Of a stretch of DNA of 64,000 bases, positions 22,709-34,425 are shown piece after piece (the first letter of the stretch is position 1; every line of letters starts with the position of its first letter). Below the pieces are notes generated by a model. The model saw only the letters and a program-made list of their open reading frames with translations, was not told where the DNA came from and did no database searches. Source of the DNA: Archegozetes longisetosus. Its lineage: Eukaryota; Arthropoda; Arachnida; Sarcoptiformes; Trhypochthoniidae. Both the position numbers and the translations under genes were made by a program. Location of the stretch: NCBI GenBank assembly GCA_018873245.2, contig JAEMBT020000001.1, positions 11,376,220-11,440,219 of the forward strand. The letters are read 5' to 3'.

Positions 22709-23889
22709 TCGTCGGCTCAGAATTATAAGGTTCTATCCTCTAATTTTTGAGAAACTGGGTTATGCATTGCCAGTTGTAGTCCATCCTATTATGAACATAA
22801 CGCTAAGACTAATTGTCAAATATCTAAATCCATTCGCGCGCAATGGCCAGAATTATGAGGTTCTATCTCGACATTTTTCGAAATGTTAGGATTATAAGGT
22901 TCTATCCTTTCAAATAGAGCTATAAACTAATCAAAATTTTTTAAAACTACATCTAACCGTTTAATTTAGTTAATATTTTTAAAGCTTTCTATTTTACAGC
23001 ATTCTAGTCATCGTTCAAAACAGTAAACGATAAAAATATTTAATGAATAATGAGATGATCCTCTTTTTTATCATATATCAAATTGAGAACAATGTTATTG
23101 TTTAGAAAATATTGTTATCAAAATGAAAAAAGAAAACTTCAAAGATTTTCAGAGTTGTGGTAAGTTATTCAATTATAATTTAATACCCTTCAAAAGAATA
23201 TATGGATTGCGTGCGCAAACACAAGATTTGTTTGAAAACAGTTATCGCTTATCTCCTGATTCAAACTTCATTACTATCAATATTAGACACTACGAAAGGT
23301 CTTCAAGAAATAGCAAAGATACTCGAATTAATGATTTTCCGAATCCGAAAATAGTTAACAATAAGTATAAAATCACAGTTGAAAAGAAAAAGGATTTAAA
23401 TTCAATGATGAGCTGGTGTCCTGAGTCAGATAAATATCTTTTAAACAATTATTTGAACTGATTTAAATCAAACTGTGTGATAATTAACTTAAATTTCCTT
23501 TGATGTCAATAAAAACTTGTTTTTCTTGATTTAATTTGGAATTCCTCAGAGCATTTCGATGTTTTAGACTAAAATTTTGTTCGTGTAAACATTTTAATAA
23601 TTTTTCCACTGAAGTACTATGGATAGAACCTTATAATACTAAACTTTTGCTTCCATTTGAAAGTTACAAAGTTCTATCCAAAACTTTGTACTTTGATTTG
23701 ACCAACTAATTGTTACTTGATCAAGGAAATGCTGAGCGCTTTCTATACTTCTAGTGACCCTCATGTTATAGGCAAAAAGACTTTTGAAAATATTATTCCA
23801 TTGGCACCAAATTTAAAAGTAAACTTTGAATCTGTTTTACTCAAAACAGGGTTTGCATGAAATAGAACCTTATAATTTTCGTGCGACGA
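22709..23889. mobile_element. TIR element with repeated AATTATAAGGTTCTATCC motif around an unknown ORF
   Basis: Ends are inverted repeats (left TCGTCGGCTCAGAATTATAA, right inverted TCGTCGCACGAAAATTATAA), each flanked by TA. The core motif AATTATAAGGTTCTATCC occurs on the plus strand at 22721, 22851 and 22890, and inverted at 23621 and 23861, so all copies point inward on both sides. A partial copy lies at about 23668. This is the arrangement of transposase-binding subterminal repeats. One open frame (23123-23461) lies between. Family not recognised; a TA duplication would suit Tc1/mariner-like elements. Confidence 0.6.
23123..23461 (+). CDS. Unknown 112-residue protein inside the TIR element
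   Basis: ATG-initiated frame of 112 codons, lysine/asparagine-rich, ending SDKYLLNNYLN; no domain, signal peptide or membrane segment recognised. AATAAA at 23508-23513 lies about 50 bases after the stop, supporting expression. Its position between convergent copies of the element's repeat motif suggests it is either the element's own protein (or its last exon) or cargo. It is too short for a full transposase and no DDE motif is visible. Confidence 0.45.
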   Translation: MKKENFKDFQSCGKLFNYNLIPFKRIYGLRAQTQDLFENSYRLSPDSNFITINIRHYERSSRNSKDTRINDFPNPKIVNNKYKITVEKKKDLNSMMSWCPESDKYLLNNYLN

Positions 23890-24179
23890 TATATCAAACT
23901 ATTTCAATCAAAATAGTTCAACAGTCAACTGTGATTCAATTTAAATAGTTTTAAAGATGAGTCGGACCGCTCTCTCGAGCTATCACTTTTTGTAACAAAT
24001 GTGGCATTGACTCAACTACAAAGATGAGTAAAAGTCTATTTTATCAGAGTTCCAAACTATTTTTTAAGTATTAATTTATTGATTAATATCACTAAACGTA
24101 ATACAGATCTAAATGAGTTGTTGAGCCCTTAGGTTTATCAACTCTTGTGCATCTTTTTAGTGATGACAAATACATAACT

Positions 24180-24900
24180 TTTATCTGTCGACGGTACGAA
24201 TTCGTACTTTTGAAAACCCTCTAAAAATCATCTAAAGTCATCGATTTTAACAACTGAAACTTATAAAATAAGCAAAATGATAAAATCAAAAAGGACTTGG
24301 GAAGGGGTGTTTTCAGGTACGATCCCAAAATTCTCTAAAACTTATGAAAAAATAACAAATGTTATCAAATTTTATTAAATATAATACATAAAAAGCCAAA
24401 AAACCTCAAAAATTTATCAAAAAAGCTGGGACAGTACGAATTTGTGCCTCTAAAATTATCTAAAATAGTATATTTTATCATATTTTTCAAATAAAACATA
24501 AAATATCACAAAATTAGTTAATAAAGAGACCAAATATCAATAAAAAAGCTGGTGTGCACGAGCCTCGTACTATCAAAAATGAACTTTACATGTTATTTGA
24601 TGATGGATTTAAGCTAAAATACTGCAGAAAGTCACCTAAAGCTATTTTGGAACTGATGTAATACGAATTCGTACATTTTAAAAACCGGTAAAATTTAAGT
24701 TTTTATATTGTTTAATATGGAATTTAGATCAATAACTACAAGAAAATTACCTAAAATCAATCAAGAAAACTGGGACACTGCATTTCGTGCCCCTAAAAAT
24801 AGAAGATTTTTAGTAAATATGGAATCGAAATCTTCATAAAATCAACCAAAAAATTCAGTGAATTTTTTCTGAGAAGGATGCCAGACGCCGCTCCTATATT
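24180..24900. repeat. Degenerate tandem repeat, unit about 118 bases, six copies
   Basis: Landmark TACGAATTYGTRC or a decayed form recurs near 24196, 24318, 24434, 24557, 24663 and 24784. It is preceded by AAAACTGGGACAG-type sequence and followed by CTCTAAAA and AATCATCTAAAGTCA-like blocks. Copies are much diverged. No coding frame runs through it. Confidence 0.65.
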
Positions 24901-25325
24901 CTCACGAATTTTGGCTCTAAAGTCGTATTGTATAGTGAAGAATTTAAGTTAATACCATATAAAAACCATTAATAAAAAGATTGAAGATTGAAGTTTCACA
25001 CCCGATTCGATTCCTGAGTTATCTTACATATTTTTATTCGTCTTATCGCATACTCGAGTCGATGTTGTCAATCTTAAGCTGAATGCTTGACGGCCTTAGT
25101 TTTTCAATTTGTTCTTTTTTCAAGGCTGTTAAACCTGTGACTTAATATTTTCTCGCAGTAAATATACTTAACTGATTAATATGGATTTAGTTTAGTCAAT
25201 AATTGAAGATTTAAAAAGTTTACACTCGATACTTTGCAATTTAATCTTATCAAATATCACATGAAACAAATTGCGATGAAACCTTAACAGCTTTAGAATT
25301 TCCTTCAAATGAAGTAAAATTTTGC

Positions 25326-25332
25326 TATAAAA
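25326..25332 (+). promoter_or_regulatory. TATA box of the LC8-like gene
   Basis: TATAAAA within GCTATAAAAGGTGC, 68 bases upstream of the ATG at 25394; a strong core-promoter match. Confidence 0.65.
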
Positions 25333-25393
25333 GGTGCAAAATTTCTACCATAAATCAATCATTTAACCGTTTAAAGTATAAATCTGAACTGAA

Positions 25394-26200
25394 ATGACAA
25401 TGGAGGTGTTGCCTCTTATTCTCGTTTTAGTATTTTTGAATTACAGTAATTCAATAAATAATGAAATATATGATGGAGTGACAAGTGAGTCATTGTTTAG
25501 TACTAATTCTGATCTGAAAGTGACAAAAAATGAGATGGGACCTGATATGACACTTGAGATAGTTAGTCACTGCATGGTAGTTCTTGAGAATAGTAATTAT
25601 ACTGAAAAGGAAACAGCAATACGTAAGTTTATAGAAGAAGAATACAATGGTACGTGGTTGGTTGTGGTGGATAGAGATTTCACACATTATGATAATCTCG
25701 AACATTTTACTGGACTATATATTAAATTCTCATACAAAAACCACATGGTTCTCATCATGAGATTGGTATTAAATTCTTATTTTGTAATTATCCTAATTTT
25801 TTGATCAATTTTCATTTAGATGACTTGCGTTTCAGCTTATAATATTATTGAAAATGCGAGAGAAGGTGAAATAATTCAAATTTCCGACATTAGGAAAAAT
25901 TTCAGTGAATCAGATATATTACTAATAAATACTCAAATAAAAGAAATAGTGAAGGGTGCCGATTCATTTAGTGATATTGCAAATAAATTACAAACTTTTC
26001 TTCGGTCAATTAAAGGTAAAAATACAAATAATTTAGAGTGGAGGGCTGTGGATGTAGGAATGAAAAAATATTATGGATATACTAGTCCGGATAATAAAAA
26101 ATTGCCTTCTTATTCTTCAAGTTATCTCACATATAGAGGTTATTACATTGTAACATTAAATGATCTTCTCATTAAAATGGAATTTATCTGGTTTGAATGA
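25394..26200 (+). CDS. Secreted protein with a dynein-light-chain LC8-like domain, two exons
   Basis: Exons 25394-25765 and 25820-26200; the 54-base intron begins GTATTA and ends CATTTAG, phase 0, and includes the stop that would end the unspliced frame. Product about 250 residues. Residues 1-20 form a signal peptide (MEVLPLILVLVFLNYS). Residues 52-123 follow the LC8 pattern: a helix with LEIVSHC, a second helix ETAIRKFIEEEYN, then GTWLVVVDRDF (LC8 has PTWHCIVGRNF), then HFTGLYIKFSYKN and MVLIMRL (LC8 has HFIYFYLGQVAILLFKSG). The C-terminal half (about 125-250) has no recognised domain. LC8 proteins are normally cytosolic hubs about 90 residues long, so a signal peptide and extra domain are unusual. 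The role is unknown; a secreted effector, toxin or saliva protein is speculative. Confidence 0.7.
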
Positions 26201-26225
26201 AGGGGATGGGATTAACAGATAATGA

Positions 26226-26231
26226 AATAAA
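26226..26231 (+). promoter_or_regulatory. polyadenylation signal AATAAA
   Basis: About 26 bases after the stop of the LC8-like gene. Confidence 0.5.
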
Positions 26232-27049
26232 AAAGACTGATCATAGAGAAATTAGATGTACATTAAAATTTGAATTGAAATTTTTCAAATTAAATGACAA
26301 AAAATTATTAATATTTTTAAGTGATTCATTTCTAAGTAAAGTAAAAAATAAATATTTTAACCTGAAATGATTAAATTATTTAAAACACCAAAATAAGCAT
26401 ACAATTTATGCTAAATTTTTATTCACCTCATAATAAATAACAGTTTTCTATTAATGATAAATATTATCGCTTTTAAACATAACGCTTTATATCGATTCAA
26501 TAATGAGATTAATTCATACCTTTGTTACACTCATTCAAATTCATATAAAAGCATCTAATAATGAAATAGTAAGATTACTCCTACGACACTTATATTACAC
26601 ATTCATATTCATGAGGATGAACTATCGAAATCACTGAAGTGAGAATAATTTTGACTATATGTATATATATATTATAACACATTCTATAAAACTTTAATGT
26701 TTAATGGTATGTTGAGTTTGCTATAAGAGGCTGGAGAGTTTAACCGGGATCAGTTTCCCATTGGAAATACCCGTTCCTTCAGAAAAAGTTGGACTAGTTC
26801 TTTTGAAAAAAGCATTCCCTTTCACATTCTTCACGTTGCTGAAAAGGTGTGTTATCCTTCTTATCTTCTATATTGTATTTTAACTTTCGATAAGAAAAAA
26901 TATAGTGAGATTATACCAAATAAAATTGAAACACAAGCTAATACAATAATTAAAACACATACAAAACCATAATCTTTTATTTTCAGAATAAAGTGATTTA
27001 ATCTTTTCATTAACATTTTTTATTAATTGCTCAGTAATCATTTATAATT

Positions 27050-27870
27050 TATAGAAAAAGTATCCATTAAACGGCGTTTAGCTCTTTCTTTATTGTTGGT
27101 TCTAATTACAGGTATTTTATTCAGCAGTCTGAATTTTCTTTCATCATAGTGATTAACATCTTCTAACTCCCTATCTAAAATATTAATTTTGTTATCCTTA
27201 GTTCAATTTCTTCATCCATTCTTTCGATAGTTTCAACGGAAGCCATACCAAGTTCCTTTAAAATTCTATTTTCTGTTTATAATTGATCAGCGGCTTTAGC
27301 TTTAGATCCAACAGAAAGTTGGTTAAACCCAACACAGTCTCTTTTGACTTTATTTTGTATTTTCTCGATTGATTCTTGTCTGCTATTTCAATTAGTGACA
27401 TTTATTACAGAATAAAATTGAATGAAGAGTTAACAGTCTTATTAAACCATTGAGCTTTCAGCCTAATTTTTCAAAGATTCTACTGTCTTATTGAAAGTTT
27501 CTTCAAAATAATATTCATCTGTTTTTTACCACCTTTTTTGATAATCTAGCAGACTTATGTTTAGTTTTTACTTTTGTATCTTTATTATTTTTTGTTATTA
27601 GTTTGATTTTGGTATTGATATTTTTCACTATTTTTCTTGTGATGTTTCTTATTAACTGGAATGTCATGTCTATAGAAGCTTTTGATCTTTCATAAATCTC
27701 TTTAGATAGCTATCTAAAACTCCAATTAATGCACATAATTGATTTTTCTTATAATCTGGATGTTCATTCTTAGCTTGCATAAATTTAACAAGAACAACAT
27801 CCATACGATCATATTTTCTTATATCTTCTGGTTGTATCGTTGATAATGCTTTAATGTCTTCTAATATTCA
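27050..27870 (-). pseudogene. Decayed coding-like region, family not identified
   Basis: On the minus strand several lysine-rich open stretches appear in changing frames. The longest is about 60 codons near 27680-27870 and includes TIQPEDIRKYDRMDVVLVKF. The composition suggests a long-dead gene, perhaps of mobile or viral origin; the family was not recognised. It is clearly broken, and no functional claim is made. Confidence 0.35.
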
Positions 27871-29161
27871 CCTATCACATAATATGATGCAATGTGAATG
27901 GCATGCAACAACAGGAAACAACCCTATGCACTTATTCACAATTTCTTGATTAAGATAATCAGAATAAATAAAAAATATTTTAATGTGAAGAATAAAAACA
28001 TCTTTTTAGAGTGCAATAAAATGTTACGCAATATATACTAAAATAAAACAATATAAAAAAAAACATTTCTTACTTAGTGTTACTGTTTCAGTATATTGAT
28101 ACTATATAGTACTATATGCGTAGGTTTAAAAGAAAAGACACCTCATATTTAAAAGGTACTACTTCTAAGGGAGGACATTAGTCAATTATCACATATAAAT
28201 TGTAAATATAAAAATAAAGTTCTCTAAAATTAAAAATTAGGTGAAATAAAATTACGGAACAGATATTCACATGCGCGAATTCTACTTTTAAAAATAAAAA
28301 TTACTATTACTAATAATTGTATATACAGCTTTTACATCTCTCACAGCTTTAAATCTATTCAAATACAGTTTGACTCCGACTTGGCAACTCGTCGGTACTA
28401 TAAAATCTCGTTGCCAAAACCCTAATATGAAAAGAACTTTTCCAGAATAATAAAGGCCTTTAGTCCTACATTTTAGTTATTTTCGATGAATTTCGGCTAA
28501 CTTATTGAATAGTAGATGTTTTGAAATAAGATGAAAACTATCAGAAAAATTAAAATAAAATAATATATATTTTTAAACCTGGATTTGCCAAAATCGAGGA
28601 CAGACTGTAGCTTGATAACAAGCATCCAAATAAGTCAATACGATTTTCAAGACTAGTAAGGATATCATTTGTTCTAAGCATAAAATCATAAGATCTTTTG
28701 AAACTTCTACAATTTTATTTCAATGTAGGATTCAAATTTTAGGTCTTCTCTATCAATTATGGTTTATTCTGTAGATAACACTTAAATCATCTGAGTATAC
28801 CCTAAGATTCTTAATTTTCCAAATGCTTCTGCCACAATAACTAATTTATACAGCAATAGTATGTTAATTAAGCATTTTGTCACATATAAAACTAATAACA
28901 AGAAATTTCATCGTTGATCATCGTTTTTCACGTATTTTCGCAATTTTCAATGAGTAATATATACATACGCTTGTGGCTCATTTAATAATTCTATATGTTT
29001 CGCATTCGGGGATAAAAAAAACTTTTGATTGTTGGATTTGACTAGCCATTAGGTTTGATAGATTATCACAAACTAGATTATTGACTCAATAGTTTGCTTT
29101 CCGTTCAGTATGAAATTAATCAACTGCATATCCTGTCACATCGCTATCCATAGTTTAGAAG

Positions 29162-32100
29162 TTAATGTCTGCGATTTCTTTTTAGAATGCTTTTTAAAAC
29201 ATCTATAAACCCAGGCGTAGAAAATGCATAAATAAACGGGTTAATAAGTGAATTGCTCAATGCGAGCCAATAAAGCGTGTCAAATAAATATAGGTTTCTA
29301 TCTTTAAAATCAGGCTCAACAGTTAAACGGTATATAGTGAAGGGACACCAGCAAATCAGAAATGCTGCTGTAATTATTGTTAAAGTTCGTGTTAATTTTA
29401 ATTCCAAATCGGCATTTTTAAGAGAATTCGCCAATTTTATTGTAATGTTATTATCAGAATGTTGTCTAGAGCTTCGTGGTGTTTGTTCTTGAGTTCGATA
29501 TTCCTGGTCACCTTCAATCGTTGCAATAGAATTCCTGCGATTGTGTTCGTTATACAACTTGAGAACACCACTTGAACTGCCCCTCGGTCGAATATATTTT
29601 CTGAAACTTCTTCGGGCAATCTATTTATTCAAAACGTTCAAATATGTTAACCAAATTAACGACCCGTATACTCGCATATAATTATCATTAAATTAGAATG
29701 AAAGGATGGATGGAATATTTATGCATAGATTTGAGAGTTATTTTGGAGGCAGTGTCGCGCTGAGGTCCGAATATCTATCACTGTTTTACTCTATAACGCT
29801 TTAATGAGTTGGGATTCATAAAAGTTCAATTTGAATTCGCACAAATGGGTCATATACGTACTATCAAATCCAAAAGTTGTGTACTTTTTGAAATACATAC
29901 TTTCTGTACAGCGAAAATTTCTTATTGGGATCTGCACTCGACATTACACAGTTGCAATTATAACATTTGAGGGATAGGATCATCAATAATATTAATGAAC
30001 TTTTAAAATAACTATTTTATTGATGAGAGAGTCATATTTCAATCAAATAAGTTGGACGTGCACTACAAAATTGATTATAAATCATTCAAACTTTGTGTAA
30101 TATAATATACATTTCGTTTACATTTAATACACTCATTCAATAAATTTTAGTAGTATTATTGCTACTATTATTATATTTATATTAATGGCTATCATCAGTA
30201 TACAACTAATGTACAAACTTTCTCGATAACTTCATATTGATTAATACTATCAAAAAGTAAATATTTTGCTGACTGTATATTGAACGATAAAATAACTATT
30301 TATTGATAGTATTAATCAATATGAAGTTATCGAGAAAGTTTGTATATTGACAGTATACCGATGATAGCCATTAATATAGATCTAATAATAGTAGCAAATA
30401 CTATTTTCTATTATAAAATCCTTTGATAATTTATAATCGATTTATAAAATATTTATTAGGCATGCCTTTTTCCGCATCATTAAAACTTCAGTAACTCCGA
30501 TCTACATTAACTAAAATTTTTCAAACACATATGGAATTTAAACTCTTTGAGTGATATACTACTTGTCTCACTCCTGTCTGACTACCGGCTACTGAGTAAA
30601 CACGAAATACTTCAAAATCTAGACTTTTGACAAAATTTAAATTTCCAAACTACTAGGTCAATTTTAATTCTTTCGATGGTAAAATATAATAGAAATAACA
30701 GAGCTCTAGAAAATGCTTCCAAACATTTTGATAAAAAATTATTTCATATACCTATAATTGAATTCCAATTTTAGTGAAATATTTAAAAATCTCATTAGCT
30801 TTTAAAAAATGTTGAACTGCACAGTAGAATAATTCCAGTTGCATCACAACTTTTCCTAGCAAATATCTTCAGAAAATGAATTCCTGATTTTAATTCCCTC
30901 CAAATTTGAATTTTTTAAACAGTATCAAATTTTCAGCATTTAGAAATTTTGGAAATAGGCCAATTTCTAGAAATTATAACTTAAGGAAATTTTTAAGAAT
31001 ATCTTGTAAAACTCTGTTATTTCTAATGTTTTCTACCGTTGAAGAAACTAAAATTGACTCAGTAGTTGTTTGGAAATTTTAATTTTATCAAAGGTCTCGT
31101 TTTGAAATATTTTGCGTTTACTCAGTAGCCAGTAATCAAACAGCAGTGAAACAAGTATATGAACGCACCGATAATAAAAAACCCATCTCTTAAAACAACG
31201 AAATAAGTAAAACGCACTTAAAGTTATGTTTCAAAAAATGTTCATAAAAAATTACTCCATTTAAACTTAAATATGAAGTTTATTAATTATAACGTGTAAT
31301 TAAACATATAGTTTGTTTTATTATATGAATAAAGTATGAGCTGAGCTTAATGCTTTAAAATGGAATCTGAAAAACAGATTAATTCGAGATAGGTTTTTTA
31401 TTATCGGGACGTTCGTATACTAATAGACCATTCAAAGTTTTAGGTCCATATGGATTTGGAAATTTTTAAATCTAGATCAGTGTCATCGAAGTTTTAATGA
31501 TGCAGAAAAAGGCATGCCTAATAAATATTTTGTTGACTGTATGAATTATTTAATGTTTATTTTGATTGAAAGTTTTACTAAATGAATTTCTTAAGTTTAA
31601 CCCATGATAGGGTATGCACTCTTCTATAATGAGAAAACTTTACTTCTAAATTTAAGAATTTCTAACACATCATTAATGGTTCCATCCCTCCTTTATATGT
31701 TTTATATGACTGATAGCAAATATAAGCGTTAATGGGTGGGGGTGATGTCCTGACTGTTTATCTGGAGAACATATAGTTAATTTATGCAGTCGACTAATTA
31801 AAGTGACCTTAAAAAGACTTTTTAGATTTGATAAATATTAGTATGTATAATTGAGTCATTTAATAAAATGTTCAAACAGATTCAATTAATTTCAGTTTTC
31901 CTAAGATCTTATTTGGAACAATGGGGTAAATGACATCGATGTCAGAGTATATTTGCTCTAATAGAAGTTTATTCCTTGTAATTTAATCATGAGTTTTGCA
32001 ATGATAATTACAAGTATTAGATTTTTTATCTTGTTTATGGGGATTTGCACTTGGAGTTGATAAACCCCAGGAGAGATAATAATAGAAATCTATAGATAGG

Positions 32101-32777
32101 CGGATACTTCGAATTACATAATATAAATATATAAACATATTACTTACAATAAAAATATTCGCGTTTAGCAAAATAATGGTAATAAAAGGCACATAAACGC
32201 TTATCGTGAGACGAGTGTGCATATAAATAGGATTCATGACTATCCGACACTCATTGTTAAGATCATATACTTGGCGAAAGCTATCGTCGCCCCATATTCG
32301 AGGTATAAGAACAATACCGAATGCCATAATCCATGCCATTGCTATCAATACAATGACACGTCGAGTACTTCTTGTAACCGAATATCTAAAGCTAACTATA
32401 TTTAGGTATCTGTCAATTGTGATACAGAAAATGTGATAAATTGATGATATATTTAGCAATAGTTCAGTCTGAAAGATCCAAATGCATGGTTGGATCTTCG
32501 GGTTCAAGAATAATATAATCATCATTGGCATTAATACGGCTCCCGTGAGTAAATCCGCCACTGATAATGAAAATATTACATAATTGGACGGTTTTCGTAA
32601 TTTCTTGTCATAAATAATAGCTATTATAACGATTAAATTAGATGTCACTGTCAATAAACATATGATTGATAGTATAATACAAACAATAATGCCACTCATA
32701 CTAATACTACTTTCAATATATATGGTCGTATTTTTGCTGATTAAGTCTGAACTTGAATTATTAAACATTTTGGGCAT
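29162..32777 (-). CDS. Class A (rhodopsin-like) GPCR, aminergic-like, two exons
   Basis: Exon 1 is 32777-32148 (ends LLNANIFI, donor GTAAGT); exon 2 is 29620-29162 (acceptor AAATAG, starts IARRSFRKYIRP). Phase is 0 and the intron about 2.5 kb. The product is 362 residues. It has an N-terminus with Asn-glycosylation sites (NSS, NTT), TM1 with N1.50 in TSNLIV, TM2 with SVADLL, Cys3.25 before TM3, DRY in ITIDRYLNI, five helices in exon 1, then TM6 with LICWCPF and TM7 with SNSLINPFIYAF. The Trp at 7.40 and overall layout resemble biogenic amine receptors. However, the amine-binding Asp3.32 appears as Glu (in FQTELLLN) and Tyr7.43 is replaced, so the ligand may differ. It signals at the plasma membrane through G proteins. 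The intron is crowded with palindromic repeats. Confidence 0.88.
30164..30396. repeat. Near-perfect 90-base-arm hairpin in the GPCR intron
   Basis: Arms 30164-30257 and 30301-30396 are inverted copies almost throughout (both contain TATTGATTAATACTATCAA and AAACTTTCTCGATAACTTCA or complements), with a loop of about 40 bases. The low divergence suggests a young MITE. Confidence 0.8.
30440..31545. repeat. Large imperfect palindrome in the GPCR intron
   Basis: 30440-30720 pairs with 31540-31000 read inverted: TATTTATTAGGCATGCCTTT near 30450 against its complement near 31515, GGCTACTGAGTAAAC near 30588 against GTTTACTCAGTAGCC near 31110, and AGAAATAACAGAG near 30690 against its complement near 31015. 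The right arm is interrupted by another element at 31160-31415. The whole is likely a transposon with long terminal inverted repeats; no protein is left. Confidence 0.7.
31160..31415. mobile_element. Short TIR element (TGAACGCMCCGATAATAAAA family), copy 1
   Basis: Left end TGAACGCACCGATAATAAAA, right end (inverted) CGAACGTCCCGATAATAAAA; TA lies on both sides. Inserted into the right arm of the larger palindrome. It shares both ends and blocks such as AAACTTCATATTTAAGTTT with the longer copy at 44522-45180. Confidence 0.8.
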
Positions 32778-33823
32778 TAAATTAAAACATTAAACGAAAA
32801 AGTGAAGGAAGAATAACAAATTAGCTTATATACAGGATTATAACATATTGAATCACCTGTCGAATTACAACTATTGAAGCCTTATATGATATTGAAACCA
32901 ATATATACCAATGTAACGGTAAAGTCAAAATGAAAATAAATTTGACAGTGTACAAAACATCACTTTTCAAGGCCTAAATCTTAAAGAAAATAAGTTTATT
33001 CACTGCCTTATCATTAGTCCCTCCTATTATTTTATCCATTAATTATTCAATTTATAACTAAAGTTCATAAGATATGATAAAATTTTGCCGTATTTTCACT
33101 AATTAGTTATAATTTTGTGTTTTCTAACCAATTCATGATTTTCAACTGAAGATCAGTAAAGCACCGCTTCATTTACGCTTCTCTTGATTGCAAATAAATT
33201 ACAGTATATTTCACTTATAAGATGAAATACAATTTTAGCTAACAGTTAGTATGGTAGATTAATGTTTATTGATAATGTTGACCAAGCACTTTTGTACTTT
33301 TATGATAAGATAGTAAATATAGCTTCGGAATAAGCATATATATTTTTATACTATGAAATATAGAATTTCGTCTCATCATTTGAGTGCATTCTATTTCTCA
33401 GAATCTTTATATCTCATGCGTTTCATTTATATATTGTTTCTTTGAAGTCATAGATAAAAACACTGGAATGAATGATTTTTAATTTTGTGCCAAATATAGT
33501 TATATTAAAAAATGAATTAAGGAGGTATCAAACAAAAGTTAAATTAGCAATGTAATTTTTTAATAGACTATTAGTTTGGGTCAAGTCTATGATAAAGGTA
33601 GCAGTCCTTGAAATCCTATAAATGAATATTCTGATATACTTTTGGATATTAATGTAACTGATTTGAAGTTTGAGGTCTTTTTACCAAAAACAATAAAACA
33701 CGTGTATAGGTTAGGTTAGGTGAGGTGAGGTTAAGATTAAGTTAGACCATTAGCTAGCTATACACAGATCCATTTATAGAAATAAGCCATTAAAATTGTG
33801 GGGAGTTTTATTCATAACGGAGC
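32778..33823. other. AT-rich gene-free stretch
   Basis: Upstream region of the GPCR. It includes a short TTAGG/TGAGG-type run at 33706-33735, too short and irregular to be a telomeric array. Nothing else recognised. Confidence 0.35.
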
Positions 33824-34425
33824 GCGGCTTGAACGCCGAAGTCTGATACGCATAATGGGTTTTTACGTAGGCAGGAATGCCGAATATAGAGAAAAACCTG
33901 TTTTCATCTGATTTTCTTAACACTGATTTCCTATCTATACTTACTTCCCCTGAAATCATTGATTGCTATATCCCAAAGGGATATCAATAATTTTACAATA
34001 AAATAAATTGAGAGATAAGCTTAAATACACATACCGGCCGTGTAAATTAATCTCATTTGCACGAAGTTTTGACTCAAACGTGTTTTAATTGTTTCTTCTA
34101 TTATAAATTACTCATTTTTCAACCTGTTTAATAATTTTATTTCAATAAGTAAAATACAACTGTTTAGACTGAGCATATTTATAAGTTATAGTGTATTAAA
34201 TTAAATTGTTAAAATAAATGTATCACTTTCTCGTACAATAATGAGAAAAGCTCGAGCTACGCACAGCCACGGCTTTTCTGATCAATGATAATCTTTTGAA
34301 TGAGATTCAGATTATTTCAAAGGATTGAAGAAAAATGGGATCTGAAAACAGGTTTTCCTCTATATTCGGCGTTCCTGCCTACGTAAAAACCCATTATGCG
34401 TATCAGACTTCGGCGTTCAAGCCGG
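33824..34425. repeat. Element bounded by ~88-base, nearly identical inverted repeats
   Basis: 33824-33912 and 34337-34425 are inverted copies differing at only a few positions (both contain GAACGCCGAAGTCTGATACG or its complement and TAGGCAGGAATGCCGAATAT or its complement). The 420-base centre is AT-rich and non-coding. Likely a recently active TIR element; frames through the arms are incidental. Confidence 0.75.

Noticed and set aside
24180-24900. CRISPR-like array
   Set aside because: Units are long, degenerate and contiguous without unique spacers of fixed size, in a eukaryotic context.
33706-33735. Telomere-like TTAGG array
   Set aside because: Only two to three GGTTA units mixed with GGTGA; too short and irregular for a telomeric insertion.
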